A stretch of 64,000 nucleotides of DNA, from assembly GCF_001895045.1 (NCBI RefSeq), contig NZ_BDAM01000007.1:124001-188000 (forward strand), read 5' to 3'. Positions 26,290 to 36,817 of this stretch are shown here, in pieces (the first letter of the stretch is position 1; every line of letters begins with the position of its first letter). A program made the translations under genes and the position numbers. Source of the stretch: Rhodococcus coprophilus NBRC 100603. GTDB lineage: Bacteria; Actinomycetota; Actinomycetes; Mycobacteriales; Mycobacteriaceae. Below the pieces are notes generated by a model. The model had not been told where the DNA came from and made no database searches. It worked only from the letters and a program-made list of their open reading frames with translations.

Positions 26290-27359
26290 GCGACCTCTCC
26301 CTTTCGCTGCTTCTCCTGGGTACTGACCGCGTTGGCGCCCAGGAACCGGACGAGGACGAATGCGCACGCGAAGATTATGAGGAACGTGATCGTCGACAGT
26401 GCCGACGCCGAATTGGCGCCCTGCCGCATCTGGTCGACCACGAGCACCGAGATCGTGGACGTCGCCGGGTTGGAGCCCATCATGATCGCGGGCAGGTCGT
26501 ACATGCGCAGCGCATCCATGGTGCGGAACAGGATCGCCACCATCAGCGCGGGTTTGACCAGCGGCAACGTGATCTGCGTGAAGCGCTGCCACGCGTTGGC
26601 GCCGTCGACCTTCGCGGCCTCGTACACGTCGGACGGGATCATCTGCAGGCCCGCGAGGATGAGCAACGCCATGAACGGCGCGGTCTTCCACACGTCGGCG
26701 ACGATGATGGCGAACCGGGCGGGCCACGGATCGGCGGTCCACATGATGTCGGTGCCGAGCAGTTTGTTGGCGACTCCGTCGTTGGCGAAGATGAAGAACC
26801 AGAGCTTGGCGGTGACGGCCGTGGGAATCGCCCACGGCACCAGGACCGAAGCGCGCAACAGTCCGCGGCCGCGGAACGACTTGGCCATCACCAGCGCCAT
26901 CGCGAAACCCACCACGGTTTCGAGCGTCACGGTCACGCCCGTGAAGAAGAACGTATTGAAGATGGACTGCCAGAACTGGGAGCCGAGCGTCCCCGGAGGG
27001 CAAGGGATCGTGCCGGTGGCCGTCCCGCAGGTCTGGGTGAGCCAGCGCGTGTAGTTCTCGATTCCGACGAAGCCACCGGTGACGAACCGGCCGGTCTCGG
27101 GATCGAGGGTCTTCGCGTCACCGTGCATCGACATCCACACCGCTCGTCCGAGCGGATACAAGATGATGACGGCCAGGACGATCATCGACGGAGCGACGAA
27201 CATCCATATCGGTATCGTGCTGCGCTTCTTCACCACCGGTACGGGCGTGTTGGGCACACGATGCCGTCCACCGACACGCCCGCGGTCGGGACCTGGCATG
27301 GTCCCGACCGCGGCGTCGTGTGGCGGATCCGCGGGAATACCGACCTGCGGTTCTGCCAT
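26286..27359 (-). CDS. Carbohydrate ABC transporter permease (MalF/SugA type)
   Basis: 357 residues from the ATG at 27359, preceded by AGGAG. A cytosolic N-terminus of about 45 residues, a first membrane helix 'WMFVAPSMIVLAVIILYP', a large periplasmic loop with two Cys (TQTCGTATGTIPC, possibly a disulfide) and the coupling loop 'EAAKVDGANAWQRFTQITLPLVKPAL'. It pairs with the downstream MalG-type permease. The gene begins 19 bases after the binding-protein gene. Confidence 0.9.
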   Translation of the reverse strand: MAEPQVGIPADPPHDAAVGTMPGPDRGRVGGRHRVPNTPVPVVKKRSTIPIWMFVAPSMIVLAVIILYPLGRAVWMSMHGDAKTLDPETGRFVTGGFVGIENYTRWLTQTCGTATGTIPCPPGTLGSQFWQSIFNTFFFTGVTVTLETVVGFAMALVMAKSFRGRGLLRASVLVPWAIPTAVTAKLWFFIFANDGVANKLLGTDIMWTADPWPARFAIIVADVWKTAPFMALLILAGLQMIPSDVYEAAKVDGANAWQRFTQITLPLVKPALMVAILFRTMDALRMYDLPAIMMGSNPATSTISVLVVDQMRQGANSASALSTITFLIIFACAFVLVRFLGANAVSTQEKQRKGEVA

Positions 27360-27378
27360 GTGTACTGCTCCTAGAGCA

Positions 27379-28656
27379 TCAGTTGCCGGCGGTTGCGATG
27401 CCGGCCGAGGTGTCGTCCAGCGCCTGCTGAACGGTCTTCTCACCGCGGATCGCGGCGTAGGAGTTGTCGGAGATCGCCTTGGACACGGCCGAGTAGTACG
27501 GCGACGCCGGACGCGGCTTGGCAGCCTCGAGAACTTCCTTCAGCGTGGTGAAGTACGGGTACTGCTCGATGATCGCCGCATCGTCGTAGACCTCGGCGAG
27601 GACGGGAGCGCCACCGGCTTCGGCGTAGTACAGCTGCGACTGACGCGTCTGCATGAACTCGAGGAAGTCACGAGCGGTCTCCGGCGCATCGCTGAACGAG
27701 CTGATGCCGACGTTGTAACCGCCGAGCGTGGACGCGCCCGGACCGTCGACACCCGGGAGGACGGCGATGCCGTACTTACCGGCGATCGAGGAGCTCTCAC
27801 CGTCGGTGTAGAAGCCCGGCCACGTGCGCAGGAACATCGCTTCGCCGTTGCCGAACGCGGTCTGCGACTCGCCCTCACTGTAGGTCTGGGCAGCAGCCGG
27901 GATGATGTTGTCCTCGAACGCGTCGACGATGAACTGCAGGCCCTCTGCGGTCTGCTCGTCGATGGCCGATGCGAGACCGTTCTCACCGACGAAGGATCCA
28001 CCGAAGCCGTTGACGATCTCGGTGACGTTGACCGTCAGACCTTCGTAGTTCTTGAACTGGCCGAGGTAGCACGCGATGCCCGCTTCTTCTGCCTTCGGGC
28101 ATTCGGCCTTCAGCTCGTCCCACGTGGTGGGTGCCTGGTCGACGAGGTCGGTGCGGTAGTAGAGGAACGCACCGTTCGTGTTCTTGGGGGCCGCGTAGAG
28201 GGTGCCGTTGTAGGTGGCGGACTCGACCGTGGCGGGCAGCAGACCCTCGGTGTCGATCGCGTACTCGCCCTCGAGGGGGCGCAGCCATCCGTTGGCGGCG
28301 AATTCCGCGGTGTTGGTGACGTCGACGGCGATGAGGTCGTACTCGTCGCTGCGCGCCTGCATACGCTGCGCGATGTCGTCGTACTGGTCGTTGGCCTCCG
28401 CTGCGAGCGGCTTGAACGTGACCTGCTCGTCCGGATGGTCGGCGTTCCAGTCGGCGATGATGCTCTCGAGCGCCGTGTTCAGGGGATCCTGCCCCTCGAC
28501 GATCGTGATCGGTCCGCGGCCGCCGGCCGCTGCGGCACTGGTGTCGCCGTCGTCGCTGCCTGCGTTGTCGTCGGACGAGCACCCTGCGAGGACGAGCGCT
28601 GTGGCCGCCGTCGCGGCGATCGCGGCTCTACGCATCGCCTTCGTGTTGAGAATCAT
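27379..28656 (-). CDS. Sugar-binding lipoprotein of ABC importer (LpqY-like)
   Basis: 425 residues from the ATG at 28656 with GGGGAG upstream. The signal peptide ends at lipobox LAGC, so it is lipid-anchored outside the membrane. The family 1 solute-binding fold shows 'YDLIAVDVTNTAEFAANGWL' and 'YAAPKNTNGAFLYYRTDLV', which recall mycobacterial LpqY, the trehalose-binding protein. The sugar could be trehalose or another disaccharide. The transcript from the upstream ATPase gene meets a terminator just before this gene (28682-28712), which hints at separate expression levels. Confidence 0.88.
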   Translation of the reverse strand: MILNTKAMRRAAIAATAATALVLAGCSSDDNAGSDDGDTSAAAAGGRGPITIVEGQDPLNTALESIIADWNADHPDEQVTFKPLAAEANDQYDDIAQRMQARSDEYDLIAVDVTNTAEFAANGWLRPLEGEYAIDTEGLLPATVESATYNGTLYAAPKNTNGAFLYYRTDLVDQAPTTWDELKAECPKAEEAGIACYLGQFKNYEGLTVNVTEIVNGFGGSFVGENGLASAIDEQTAEGLQFIVDAFEDNIIPAAAQTYSEGESQTAFGNGEAMFLRTWPGFYTDGESSSIAGKYGIAVLPGVDGPGASTLGGYNVGISSFSDAPETARDFLEFMQTRQSQLYYAEAGGAPVLAEVYDDAAIIEQYPYFTTLKEVLEAAKPRPASPYYSAVSKAISDNSYAAIRGEKTVQQALDDTSAGIATAGN

Positions 28657-28681
28657 CAACAATCTCCCCATTCGAGGTCGG

Positions 28682-28712
28682 AAAAAACTCGCCGGTAACA
28701 CGGGGGTTACCG
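28682..28712 (-). terminator. Intrinsic terminator between the ATPase and the binding-protein gene
   Basis: Read on the minus strand: CGGTAAC and GTTACCG form a 7-bp stem (28693-28699 with 28706-28712), followed three bases beyond a short spacer by six T (28687-28682). It is 26 bases before the binding-protein ATG. It would cut readthrough from the ATPase gene, or act as an attenuator inside the operon. Confidence 0.6.
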
Positions 28713-28817
28713 ACACAGGGCACTACTGTGGCACGCGCCACCGCGAAAAGTCGGCATTCCGCCCATCTTGGACCGGTCCGGTGTCGGGTTCGGCCCCCTC
28801 CACCGCCCCGGCGAAAG

Positions 28818-29894
<1,077 letters not shown>

Positions 29895-29941
29895 CGCAGA
29901 TCCTTTCCGAAGCGGAACACAGGCACGTGCGGTACGGGAAT

Positions 29942-31396
29942 CTACCGTGTTTGTCGCGTATTTCCGGTACTCGGCGTGAACTCGTCGTCGTCGCCCCAGA
30001 CCTGGATGCCGCGCACTCCGGGAACGTCCCCGCGGTGGAACACAGGGTCACGCCCCTGCTTCCGCTGGGCGGTGTAGTTGTGGAACATCGCGTAGGCGAT
30101 ACCCGAGAGCGGGATCAGCGCGACGAGATTGACGATCGCCATCACTCCCATGGACAGGTCGGCGAGCGCCCAGACGAGGGGAACCGACCCGATCGCGCCG
30201 AGGAACACACACAGCACCACCGCGGCTCTCAGATACGGCAGCGCTCTGCGGTTCCCGGTGAGAAATTCGATGTTCGATTCGCTGTAGTAGTAGTTGCCGA
30301 TGACCGAGGTGAACGCGAGAAAGAAGATCATGACGGCGAGGAAATGCACGGTCCAGTCGCCGAGTTGCAGCGACAACGCGTTCTGGGTCATGGCCGCACC
30401 CTCGATCCCTCCACCGAACTGAGGTTCGGACAACAGGATGATGAACGCGGTGATCGAGCAGACGAGCCAGGTGTCGAAATACACGCCGAGGCTCTGCACG
30501 AGTCCCTGCTTGACCGGGTGCGATACCGAGGCGGTGGCGCCGGCGTTGGGTGCCGATCCCATCCCCGCTTCGTTCGAGAACAGGCCCCTGCGGATGCCGT
30601 TCATGAATGCCGCACCGAATCCGCCGCCGACGATCTCGCGAAGCCCGAACGCGTTCTCGAAGATCAACCGGAACATCCCGGGAACCTCGCCGATGTTGAG
30701 GACCACGACCACGATCCCGATCACCAGATACGCGGCCGCCATCACCGGAACCACGATCTGCGACACCGACGAGATCCGCCGGACGCCACCGAAGATCACT
30801 GCGGCCACGCACAACGCGACTCCTATCCCCACGACGACCTGCAGACCGAAGGTCTTCTCACCGACCGAACCGGCGACCGCATCGACGATCGAGTTGGTCT
30901 GCACCGCGTTGAACACGAGTCCGTAGGTGATCGTGATGATCACCGCGAAGATCATTCCCATCCAGCGCTTCCCGAGGCCGTACTGCATGTAGTACGCGGG
31001 CCCGCCGCGGTAGGCACCCTTGTCCCGCACTTTGTACAACTGCGCGAGGGTCGATTCCAGAAAGGCCGTCGACGCACCGATGAGCGCCATGGCCCACATC
31101 CAGAACACCGCGCCCGGGCCTCCGAGGCTGATCGCGATCGCGACCCCGGCGACGTTGCCGGTACCGACGCGGGACGCCGCCGAGATCGAGAACGCCCGGA
31201 ACGCGGAGATTCCGCGCTCCCCGTCGGGCAGGTCCAACGGTTTCTCGACGATGGAACGCAGCATGTCCGGGATCAGCCGGATCTGGATGAACCGGGACCG
31301 GAATGTGTAGTAGAGGCCGGATCCGATGAGCAACGCGATCACGGCGTACCAGAACCGGTCGTTGAGTTCGGTGACGAAATCGACTGCGACGTCCAT
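29942..31396 (-). CDS. Sodium:alanine (AGCS) symporter
   Basis: 484 residues with about eleven membrane helices. AGCS signatures are 'RVGTGNVAGVAIAISLGGPGAVFWMW', 'GGPAYYM' and 'GLFSNEAGMGSAPNAGATA'. It imports alanine or glycine with Na+. I chose the ATG at 31396 (MDVAVDF) because it precedes the first conserved region; an upstream in-frame start at 31441 is possible. It is 47 bases upstream of the ABC ATPase gene on the same strand and may be co-transcribed. Confidence 0.9.
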   Translation of the reverse strand: MDVAVDFVTELNDRFWYAVIALLIGSGLYYTFRSRFIQIRLIPDMLRSIVEKPLDLPDGERGISAFRAFSISAASRVGTGNVAGVAIAISLGGPGAVFWMWAMALIGASTAFLESTLAQLYKVRDKGAYRGGPAYYMQYGLGKRWMGMIFAVIITITYGLVFNAVQTNSIVDAVAGSVGEKTFGLQVVVGIGVALCVAAVIFGGVRRISSVSQIVVPVMAAAYLVIGIVVVVLNIGEVPGMFRLIFENAFGLREIVGGGFGAAFMNGIRRGLFSNEAGMGSAPNAGATASVSHPVKQGLVQSLGVYFDTWLVCSITAFIILLSEPQFGGGIEGAAMTQNALSLQLGDWTVHFLAVMIFFLAFTSVIGNYYYSESNIEFLTGNRRALPYLRAAVVLCVFLGAIGSVPLVWALADLSMGVMAIVNLVALIPLSGIAYAMFHNYTAQRKQGRDPVFHRGDVPGVRGIQVWGDDDEFTPSTGNTRQTR

Positions 31397-31481
31397 CCTG
31401 CCGATCCTGGGCTGTTCACGGAGATCCCGCAGCGCTTTCACCCGGGCACACCGCGTCGGTGGGAAGACCTACCCTTTTCTG

Positions 31482-32291
31482 GTGAGCTCGGACAAGATGT
31501 TGACCCGGATCGGTGGCCTGCTGAGACAGGCCGAGTCCACGGACAATGCCCACGAAGCCGACGCGTTCATGGCTGCCGCTCAGCGCCTCGCCACCGCTGC
31601 CTCCGTCGATCTCGCGATGGCGCGGGCCCACACGGGCGCGAGAGAACGCCGAGCCGGACCGGTGCAGCGACTGGTCACCATCGGCGAGGTCGGCAAGAAG
31701 GGGTTGCGCACGTACGCGCAACTGTTCCTGGCCATCGCCGCCGCCAACGACGTGCAGTGCGACATCACTGCGACGTCGACGGTCATCTTCGCGTACGGCT
31801 TCGCCGAAGACATCGACGTGTGCGAGGCGCTGTACTCGTCGTTGCTCGTGCAGATGGTCCGAGCATCCGACGCGTACCTGCGCTCCGGCACCTACCGCAG
31901 CGAATCGACGGTCCGCACCGTCGTAGAGCGCCGGGGCGGGCGCGAGGTGCGGACGCGGGTGCGCAAACCGATCGCTCCCGTGACGGCGAGGCTGAATTTC
32001 CAGTCGGCCTTCGCCGCCCGTATCGGAGCGCGACTGGCCGAAACCAAGCAGGAGACCGAGAAGGAAGCCGTGTCGGCATCGCCTGGAACCGACCTGGTGC
32101 TCCGCGGAAAGGCCCTGGAGTTGCGTGACTTCTACCGCAGTACGTCGCAGGCGCGGGGGAGTTGGCGGGGCAACCGTGCCCCGTCTGCCCGCTCGACCGA
32201 TGCGCAGCGGGCCGGCGACCGCGCGGGTCGGGCGGCCCGCCTGGGTACGGCACCCGAGCTTCCGTCGTCGCCGAGGAGGCTGGAGGAATGA
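31482..32291 (+). CDS. DUF2786 domain protein
   Basis: 269 residues from the GTG at 31482. The N-terminal DUF2786 segment 'MLTRIGGLLRQAESTDNAHEADAFMAAAQRLATAASVD' is typical; a second alpha/beta region (about 65-190) with 'YAQLFLAIAAANDVQCD' follows, then a low-complexity basic C-terminus. The function is unknown; in other bacteria DUF2786 occurs near zinc peptidases and phage genes. The stop overlaps the next start (ATGA), tying it to a metallohydrolase. Confidence 0.8.
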   Translation: MSSDKMLTRIGGLLRQAESTDNAHEADAFMAAAQRLATAASVDLAMARAHTGARERRAGPVQRLVTIGEVGKKGLRTYAQLFLAIAAANDVQCDITATSTVIFAYGFAEDIDVCEALYSSLLVQMVRASDAYLRSGTYRSESTVRTVVERRGGREVRTRVRKPIAPVTARLNFQSAFAARIGARLAETKQETEKEAVSASPGTDLVLRGKALELRDFYRSTSQARGSWRGNRAPSARSTDAQRAGDRAGRAARLGTAPELPSSPRRLEE

Positions 32292-32812
32292 CCCGGGTTC
32301 GCGACATCCACAAGTCGGCGGTGTACGAGTCGGAGTCGTTGGTGCGCCGCATGTTCGATCTCGCCGACGAACGCGGCCTGCGGACGGTCGACGTGGCCGG
32401 ATCGAGTGTCACGCTGCCCGTCGAACGGCGCTTCGCGTCTCTCGACTCCGTGCAGCGGTACGTCGACGCGGTTCTGGCACTGGACTGGGTACGGGCCCGC
32501 TGGTCCCGCGCCGCGGTACCCGTCCGTATCCGGGCCCGCGGAGGAAACACCGCCGCGCACTACGAAAACGATTGCGCCACGATCGCACTCCCCGAGCACC
32601 ACGCCAATCGTGCGTGGGCCTTCCGGGAACTGGTCGTCCTGCACGAACTTGCGCACCATCTCGATCCCCAGGATCCGGACGACCCGACGGAAGCCGCCCA
32701 CGGTGCCTGCTTCGTCGATCGGTTCCTCACGTTGGTGGGTGAGATAATCGGTCCGGAAGCAGCTTTCGTGCTCCGGGCGACCGGGATCAACGGGAGCGAA
32801 CAGCGCGCCTGA
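32288..32812 (+). CDS. Small zinc metallohydrolase (TIGR04338-like)
   Basis: 174 residues with a zincin motif HELAHH at about 126-131 in 'VVLHELAHHLD' and a downstream 'AAHGACFVDRFLTLVGEI' whose His/Glu could complete the site. The family is known as a putative metallohydrolase restricted to actinobacteria. It is translationally coupled to the DUF2786 gene, which suggests that the two proteins act together. Substrate unknown; no signal peptide, so cytosolic. Confidence 0.78.
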   Translation: MTRVRDIHKSAVYESESLVRRMFDLADERGLRTVDVAGSSVTLPVERRFASLDSVQRYVDAVLALDWVRARWSRAAVPVRIRARGGNTAAHYENDCATIALPEHHANRAWAFRELVVLHELAHHLDPQDPDDPTEAAHGACFVDRFLTLVGEIIGPEAAFVLRATGINGSEQRA

Positions 32813-32861
32813 CGAACAATTCGCCGGGCGCGCTTTCGCACCTGCTGCACCTTCGAGTGCT

Positions 32862-33998
32862 TCACACTCCGGCGATCTCCACCCGGTCGTACGACGTCAG
32901 CCCGCCGGAAAGCACCCGCAGGTGGTCGTCCATGGTGCCGAGCGTGTGCTCGATCGCGGTGAGCCGGCTCAGGTAGTGGCCGATGGAGTGTTCGGCGGTG
33001 ACACCGATGCCGCCGTGCATCTGCACCGCTTCCTGCCCGACCTTGCGTGCGGTGCGGCCCACCTGCAACTTCGCCCGCGAAGCGATGACCGGATCGACGA
33101 TGCCGTCCGCCAGTGCCATGGTCGCGTACAGGCTCATGCTGGCCGCCAGTTCGTACATCACGTACATATCGGCGGCGCGGTGCGTCAGCGCCTGGAACAT
33201 CGACAGCGGCACGCCGAACTGCTTGCGCTGCTTGAGATAACTCGTCGTCAGCTGAACCGACGCATCGATCGCTCCGACCGCTTCGGCGCACAGCGCGGCT
33301 TGCGCGCGGACGACGGCAGCGGTGATCGCGGAGGACGCGTCGACGGCGTCACCGAGGGGTTGCGCGGCGGCGCTGTCCAGCACGATCTGCGCGCCGCGTC
33401 GCTCGTCGTTCGTGCGATACACGGTGCGTGTGAGACCGTCTGCTCCGGCATCGACCAGGAACAGGCCCACACCACCGTCGGGGAGTTTCGCGGACACCAC
33501 GAGCATCTCCGCGCAATCGCCGTGCAGCACAGGGTTCTTACGGCCGGAGAGGACCCACCGGTCTCCGTCGCGGGTAGCGGTGGTGGCGACGTCGATCGCG
33601 GGCCACCGGCTACCGGGCTCGTCGTGCGCGAAAGCTAACCGGAGATCCCCTTCGGACAACCGCGGTACGAGTTCGGAACGCTGTGCCTCACTACCGAGTT
33701 CGGCGACGAGACCGCCCGGCAGGTACACCGCGGCCAGTACCGGTTCGGGTGCGAGCGTGCGGCCCATTTCGGTCATGACCGCCATGACCTCCACCGGGCC
33801 GGCACCCATGCCTCCGTATTCCTCCGCGAAAGGCAGTCCGAGCACTCCCAGTTCGGCGAGTTGCTTCCACACCTCGGGGCTCCACCCCAGGTCGCTGTCG
33901 GAGACCCGGTTGCGGGCTTCCACGTCGTACGCCGCAGTGAGCATGTCGCGGACGGTCTTACGGAGCAGATCCTGCTCGGTGTCGAGTTCGAAATTCAT
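32862..33998 (-). CDS. Acyl-CoA dehydrogenase, second subunit of a pair
   Basis: 378 residues of the FadE type, 10 bases after another acyl-CoA dehydrogenase gene. It begins MNFELDTEQDLLRKTVRDML and has 'GLPFAEEYGGMGAGPVEVMAV' and 'QMHGGIGVTAEHSIGHYL'. In actinobacteria, adjacent divergent ACAD genes often encode alpha2beta2 enzymes that act on CoA esters of steroid side chains, rings or other bulky acids. The pair here fits that pattern; the substrate is unknown. Confidence 0.88.
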   Translation of the reverse strand: MNFELDTEQDLLRKTVRDMLTAAYDVEARNRVSDSDLGWSPEVWKQLAELGVLGLPFAEEYGGMGAGPVEVMAVMTEMGRTLAPEPVLAAVYLPGGLVAELGSEAQRSELVPRLSEGDLRLAFAHDEPGSRWPAIDVATTATRDGDRWVLSGRKNPVLHGDCAEMLVVSAKLPDGGVGLFLVDAGADGLTRTVYRTNDERRGAQIVLDSAAAQPLGDAVDASSAITAAVVRAQAALCAEAVGAIDASVQLTTSYLKQRKQFGVPLSMFQALTHRAADMYVMYELAASMSLYATMALADGIVDPVIASRAKLQVGRTARKVGQEAVQMHGGIGVTAEHSIGHYLSRLTAIEHTLGTMDDHLRVLSGGLTSYDRVEIAGV

Positions 33999-34008
33999 GT
34001 CCTGGGCC

Positions 34009-35178
34009 TCACAGTCCGAGAATCGAAGAAGCGATGATCGAACGCTGTACCTCGCTCGAACCGCCGTAGATGGTCACCTTGCGGGTATTGAGGTAGGCAG
34101 GAGTGGTGAGTTGCGCCCACACCGGCGAATCGATGTCCGAGGCGCCGGACGGAAGCGAGTCGGGTCCCGCAACGTCGACGAGAAGCTCGGTCGCCGCCTG
34201 CTGCAGTTCGGAGCCACGGATCTTCAGCAGCGACGATGCCGGATTGGGCTTGCCATCGGCGGATCCGGCGACCACTCTCAGCTGTGTGAGTTCGAGAGCG
34301 AGCAGTTCGTTCTCGAGTTCGGCGAGACGCGCGGCGAAGAGCGGATCCGACAGCAGAGTGCCGTCTCCGACCGATATGTCGGCCGCGAGGCTCTTGGCGC
34401 GAGCGAGCCTGACCTTGGTTGCGCCGACACGGGCGATCCCGGTGCGTTCGTTGCCGAGCAGGAACTTGGCCTGCGTCCAGCCCGTGTTCTCTTCTCCGAC
34501 AAGGTTTTCTGCGGGAACACGCACGTCCTCGAAGAACACTTCGTTGACCTCGTGGCTGCCGTCGATCAGCTTGATCGGCCGACGGGTGACCCCGGGTGTA
34601 TTCATGTCGATGAGCAGCATCGAGATACCGGCCTGCTTCTTCACGTCCGGATTGGTGCGGACGAGGCAGAAGATCCAGTCGGCGTGCTGCGCGAGGGTGG
34701 TCCAGGTCTTCTGTCCGTTGACGATGTAATCGTCACCGTCGCGCACCGCGCGGGTCTTGAGCGAGGCGAGATCCGATCCGGCTTCGGGCTCGGAGAATCC
34801 CTGGCACCACCAGATGTCGAGGTTGGCGGTGGCGGGGAGGAAGCGCTCTTTCATTTCCTGCGAGCCGAACTGCGCGATGACAGGACCGATCATCGACGCA
34901 TTGAACGGCAGCGGTTCGGGCACCGACGCGAGTTGCATCTCGCTGAGCCAGATATTGCGCTGCATGGGGGTCCAATCCTGACCACCCCACTCGACAGGCC
35001 AGTTCGGGACGGCTAGGCCCCGAGCATGGAGAATACGCTGAGTCGCGATGAAGTCGTCCTTGCCGAGAGATTTGCCGGCAGCGACCTTCGAGCGCACATC
35101 GGCGGGGATCTCGGTGGTGAAGAAGGTGCGCATCTCGTCACGGAATGCGCGCTCCTCCTCGGTGAGCTTCAGGTTCAT
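34009..35178 (-). CDS. Acyl-CoA dehydrogenase, first subunit of a pair
   Basis: 389 residues starting MNLKLTEEERAFRDEMRTFF. Typical 'WWCQGFSEPEAGSDLASLKT', 'GQKTWTTLAQHADW' and C-terminal 'TIYGGSSEVQRSIIASSILGL' motifs bind FAD and CoA ester. It is the promoter-proximal gene of the pair and is divergent from a TetR gene. Likely forms a heterotetramer with the downstream product. Confidence 0.9.
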   Translation of the reverse strand: MNLKLTEEERAFRDEMRTFFTTEIPADVRSKVAAGKSLGKDDFIATQRILHARGLAVPNWPVEWGGQDWTPMQRNIWLSEMQLASVPEPLPFNASMIGPVIAQFGSQEMKERFLPATANLDIWWCQGFSEPEAGSDLASLKTRAVRDGDDYIVNGQKTWTTLAQHADWIFCLVRTNPDVKKQAGISMLLIDMNTPGVTRRPIKLIDGSHEVNEVFFEDVRVPAENLVGEENTGWTQAKFLLGNERTGIARVGATKVRLARAKSLAADISVGDGTLLSDPLFAARLAELENELLALELTQLRVVAGSADGKPNPASSLLKIRGSELQQAATELLVDVAGPDSLPSGASDIDSPVWAQLTTPAYLNTRKVTIYGGSSEVQRSIIASSILGL

Positions 35179-35263
35179 GGGGGCCTTCCGTCACGAGTGG
35201 TGGCAATGGCTCATGAGCGCCCGGATCCGCGTTTTGCGGATTGTGGCGCCCAACACAATGCAA

Positions 35264-35285
35264 AACTAACCTTACATCGTTAGTT
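35264..35285. promoter_or_regulatory. Candidate TetR operator for the acyl-CoA dehydrogenase pair
   Basis: AACTAAC and GTTAGTT form a perfect 7-bp inverted repeat with an 8-base spacer (CTTACATC), 31 bases before the tetR start and in the AT-rich part of the divergent gap. A second smaller repeat, ATCCGC/GCGGAT, is at 35225-35241. This is the typical size and place of a TetR operator. Confidence 0.65.
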
Positions 35286-35315
35286 CGTCCAGATCGGCGC
35301 CGAAAAGGACCCTCC

Positions 35316-35960
35316 ATGGCACGACCCCGCACGCCCCTGCTCAGCCGGTCGCTCATTCGCGACACCACGCTCTCGCTCGTGGACGAGTACGGCCTAGCTG
35401 CCGTGTCCATGCGCAGGATCGCTGACGAACTCGGCGTGCGCGCACCCTCGCTCTACAGCCACTACGCGAACAAGGAAGAGCTGTTCGACGACATCGCCGA
35501 CGGCATCGCCGAGACGGTGGACGTGAGCGGATTCGAGGGCGAGGACTGGCAGGAAGGACTGCGGATCTGGGCGCGCTCGTATCGGGCCGCGCTCGCCGTC
35601 CATCCCAACCTCGTCCCCTTCCTGGCGTCGAGCCCACGACAGCGTCCCACCGCCCTGCATCATGCGGACGCCGTCCACGGCGGACTGACCCGCGCGGGCT
35701 GGCCCCCTCGCTTGGCGACCCTGATCGGCGCTTCGATCAAGTACATCGTCATCGGCTCGGCGATCACGTCGTTCGCGGGCAGCTTCGACGACCACATCGA
35801 GACCTACAACTCCCGCTATCCACACCTCTCCCAAGCTCATCGGCTACGCGAGTACGCGGCAGAGATCGACGTGGACAGCTTCGAACTCCTGCTGGAATCG
35901 TTCCTGCGCGGGCTCGAGGACAAATACCCCGGCCTCCCGGACGAACCGGCACGAATGTGA
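35316..35960 (+). CDS. TetR family regulator with TetR-type C-terminal domain
   Basis: 214 residues from the ATG at 35316. DNA-binding part: 'LSRSLIRDTTLSLVDEYGLAAVSMRRIADELGVRAPSLYSHYANKEELFDDI'. The C-terminal half resembles the tetracycline-repressor-class ligand domain. It is divergent from the acyl-CoA dehydrogenase pair, so it likely represses it until a CoA thioester or acid inducer binds. Confidence 0.9.
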   Translation: MARPRTPLLSRSLIRDTTLSLVDEYGLAAVSMRRIADELGVRAPSLYSHYANKEELFDDIADGIAETVDVSGFEGEDWQEGLRIWARSYRAALAVHPNLVPFLASSPRQRPTALHHADAVHGGLTRAGWPPRLATLIGASIKYIVIGSAITSFAGSFDDHIETYNSRYPHLSQAHRLREYAAEIDVDSFELLLESFLRGLEDKYPGLPDEPARM

Positions 35961-36026
35961 CGCCACCGGCCGGGCACTACCTCGCCAAGCGGTGCGGAGT
36001 GGACGCCCGCGTCCTACGGTGGAACC

Positions 36027-36806
36027 ATGACGCGCACCATACGCATCGGACTCCAACTCCAGCCCCAGCAACAGCCCGACTACAGGGTCATCCGGGACAC
36101 CGTGCTCCGCGCCGAAGACGCCGGCGTCGACATCGTCTTCAACTGGGACCATTTCTTTCCGCTCTACGGCGATCCCGACGGCGCTCACTTCGAATGCTGG
36201 ACGATGCTCGGTGCCTGGGCCGAGCAGACCGAACGCATCGAGATCGGCGCGCTGGTCACCGGAGGCGGTTACCGCAACCCCGACCTGCTGGCCGACATGG
36301 CGCGAACGGTCGATCACATCAGCGGCGGCCGTCTCATCCTCGGCATCGGATCGGGCTGGTTCGAGAAGGACTACGACGAGTACGGCTACGACTTCGGCAC
36401 GAAGGGTTCCCGCCTGGACCTGCTCGCCGAGTACATGCCCCGTATCACGTCGCGCTTCCAGAAACTGAACCCGCCGCCCACGCGGCACATCCCGATCCTC
36501 ATCGGCGGGGGCGGACCGAAGAAGACCCTTCCGCTCGTCGCGAAGTACGCCGACATCTGGCACAGCTTCGGTGAGTTCGAGACGCACGTCGAGAAGTCCG
36601 AGATCCTGGCGCAGCGTTGCGCCGACCTGGGCCGTAACCCCGACGAGATCGAGCGTTCCACGGACTGGCCGGGCGTCGACAAGGCCGCGGTGTACGTCGA
36701 ACAGGGCATCACCCAGTTCACCGTCGGAATCGGGGGCCCCGACTACGACCTCGCTCGCCTGGTCGAGGCGATCGCCTGGCGTGACGCGAGCGCCGGGCTC
36801 GCCTGA
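36027..36806 (+). CDS. LLM-class F420-dependent oxidoreductase
   Basis: 259 residues of the luciferase-like TIM-barrel superfamily. It has 'GLQLQPQQQPDYRVIRDTVLRAEDAGVDIVFNWDHF', 'IEIGALVTGGGYRNPDLLADMARTVDHISGGRLILGIGSGWF' and 'PILIGGGGPKKTLPLVAKYAD', typical of the actinobacterial F420 group. It would use reduced deazaflavin F420 for a hydride transfer; substrate unknown. It is monocistronic and followed by a hairpin. Confidence 0.88.
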   Translation: MTRTIRIGLQLQPQQQPDYRVIRDTVLRAEDAGVDIVFNWDHFFPLYGDPDGAHFECWTMLGAWAEQTERIEIGALVTGGGYRNPDLLADMARTVDHISGGRLILGIGSGWFEKDYDEYGYDFGTKGSRLDLLAEYMPRITSRFQKLNPPPTRHIPILIGGGGPKKTLPLVAKYADIWHSFGEFETHVEKSEILAQRCADLGRNPDEIERSTDWPGVDKAAVYVEQGITQFTVGIGGPDYDLARLVEAIAWRDASAGLA

Positions 36807-36817
36807 GAAACCTCAGG

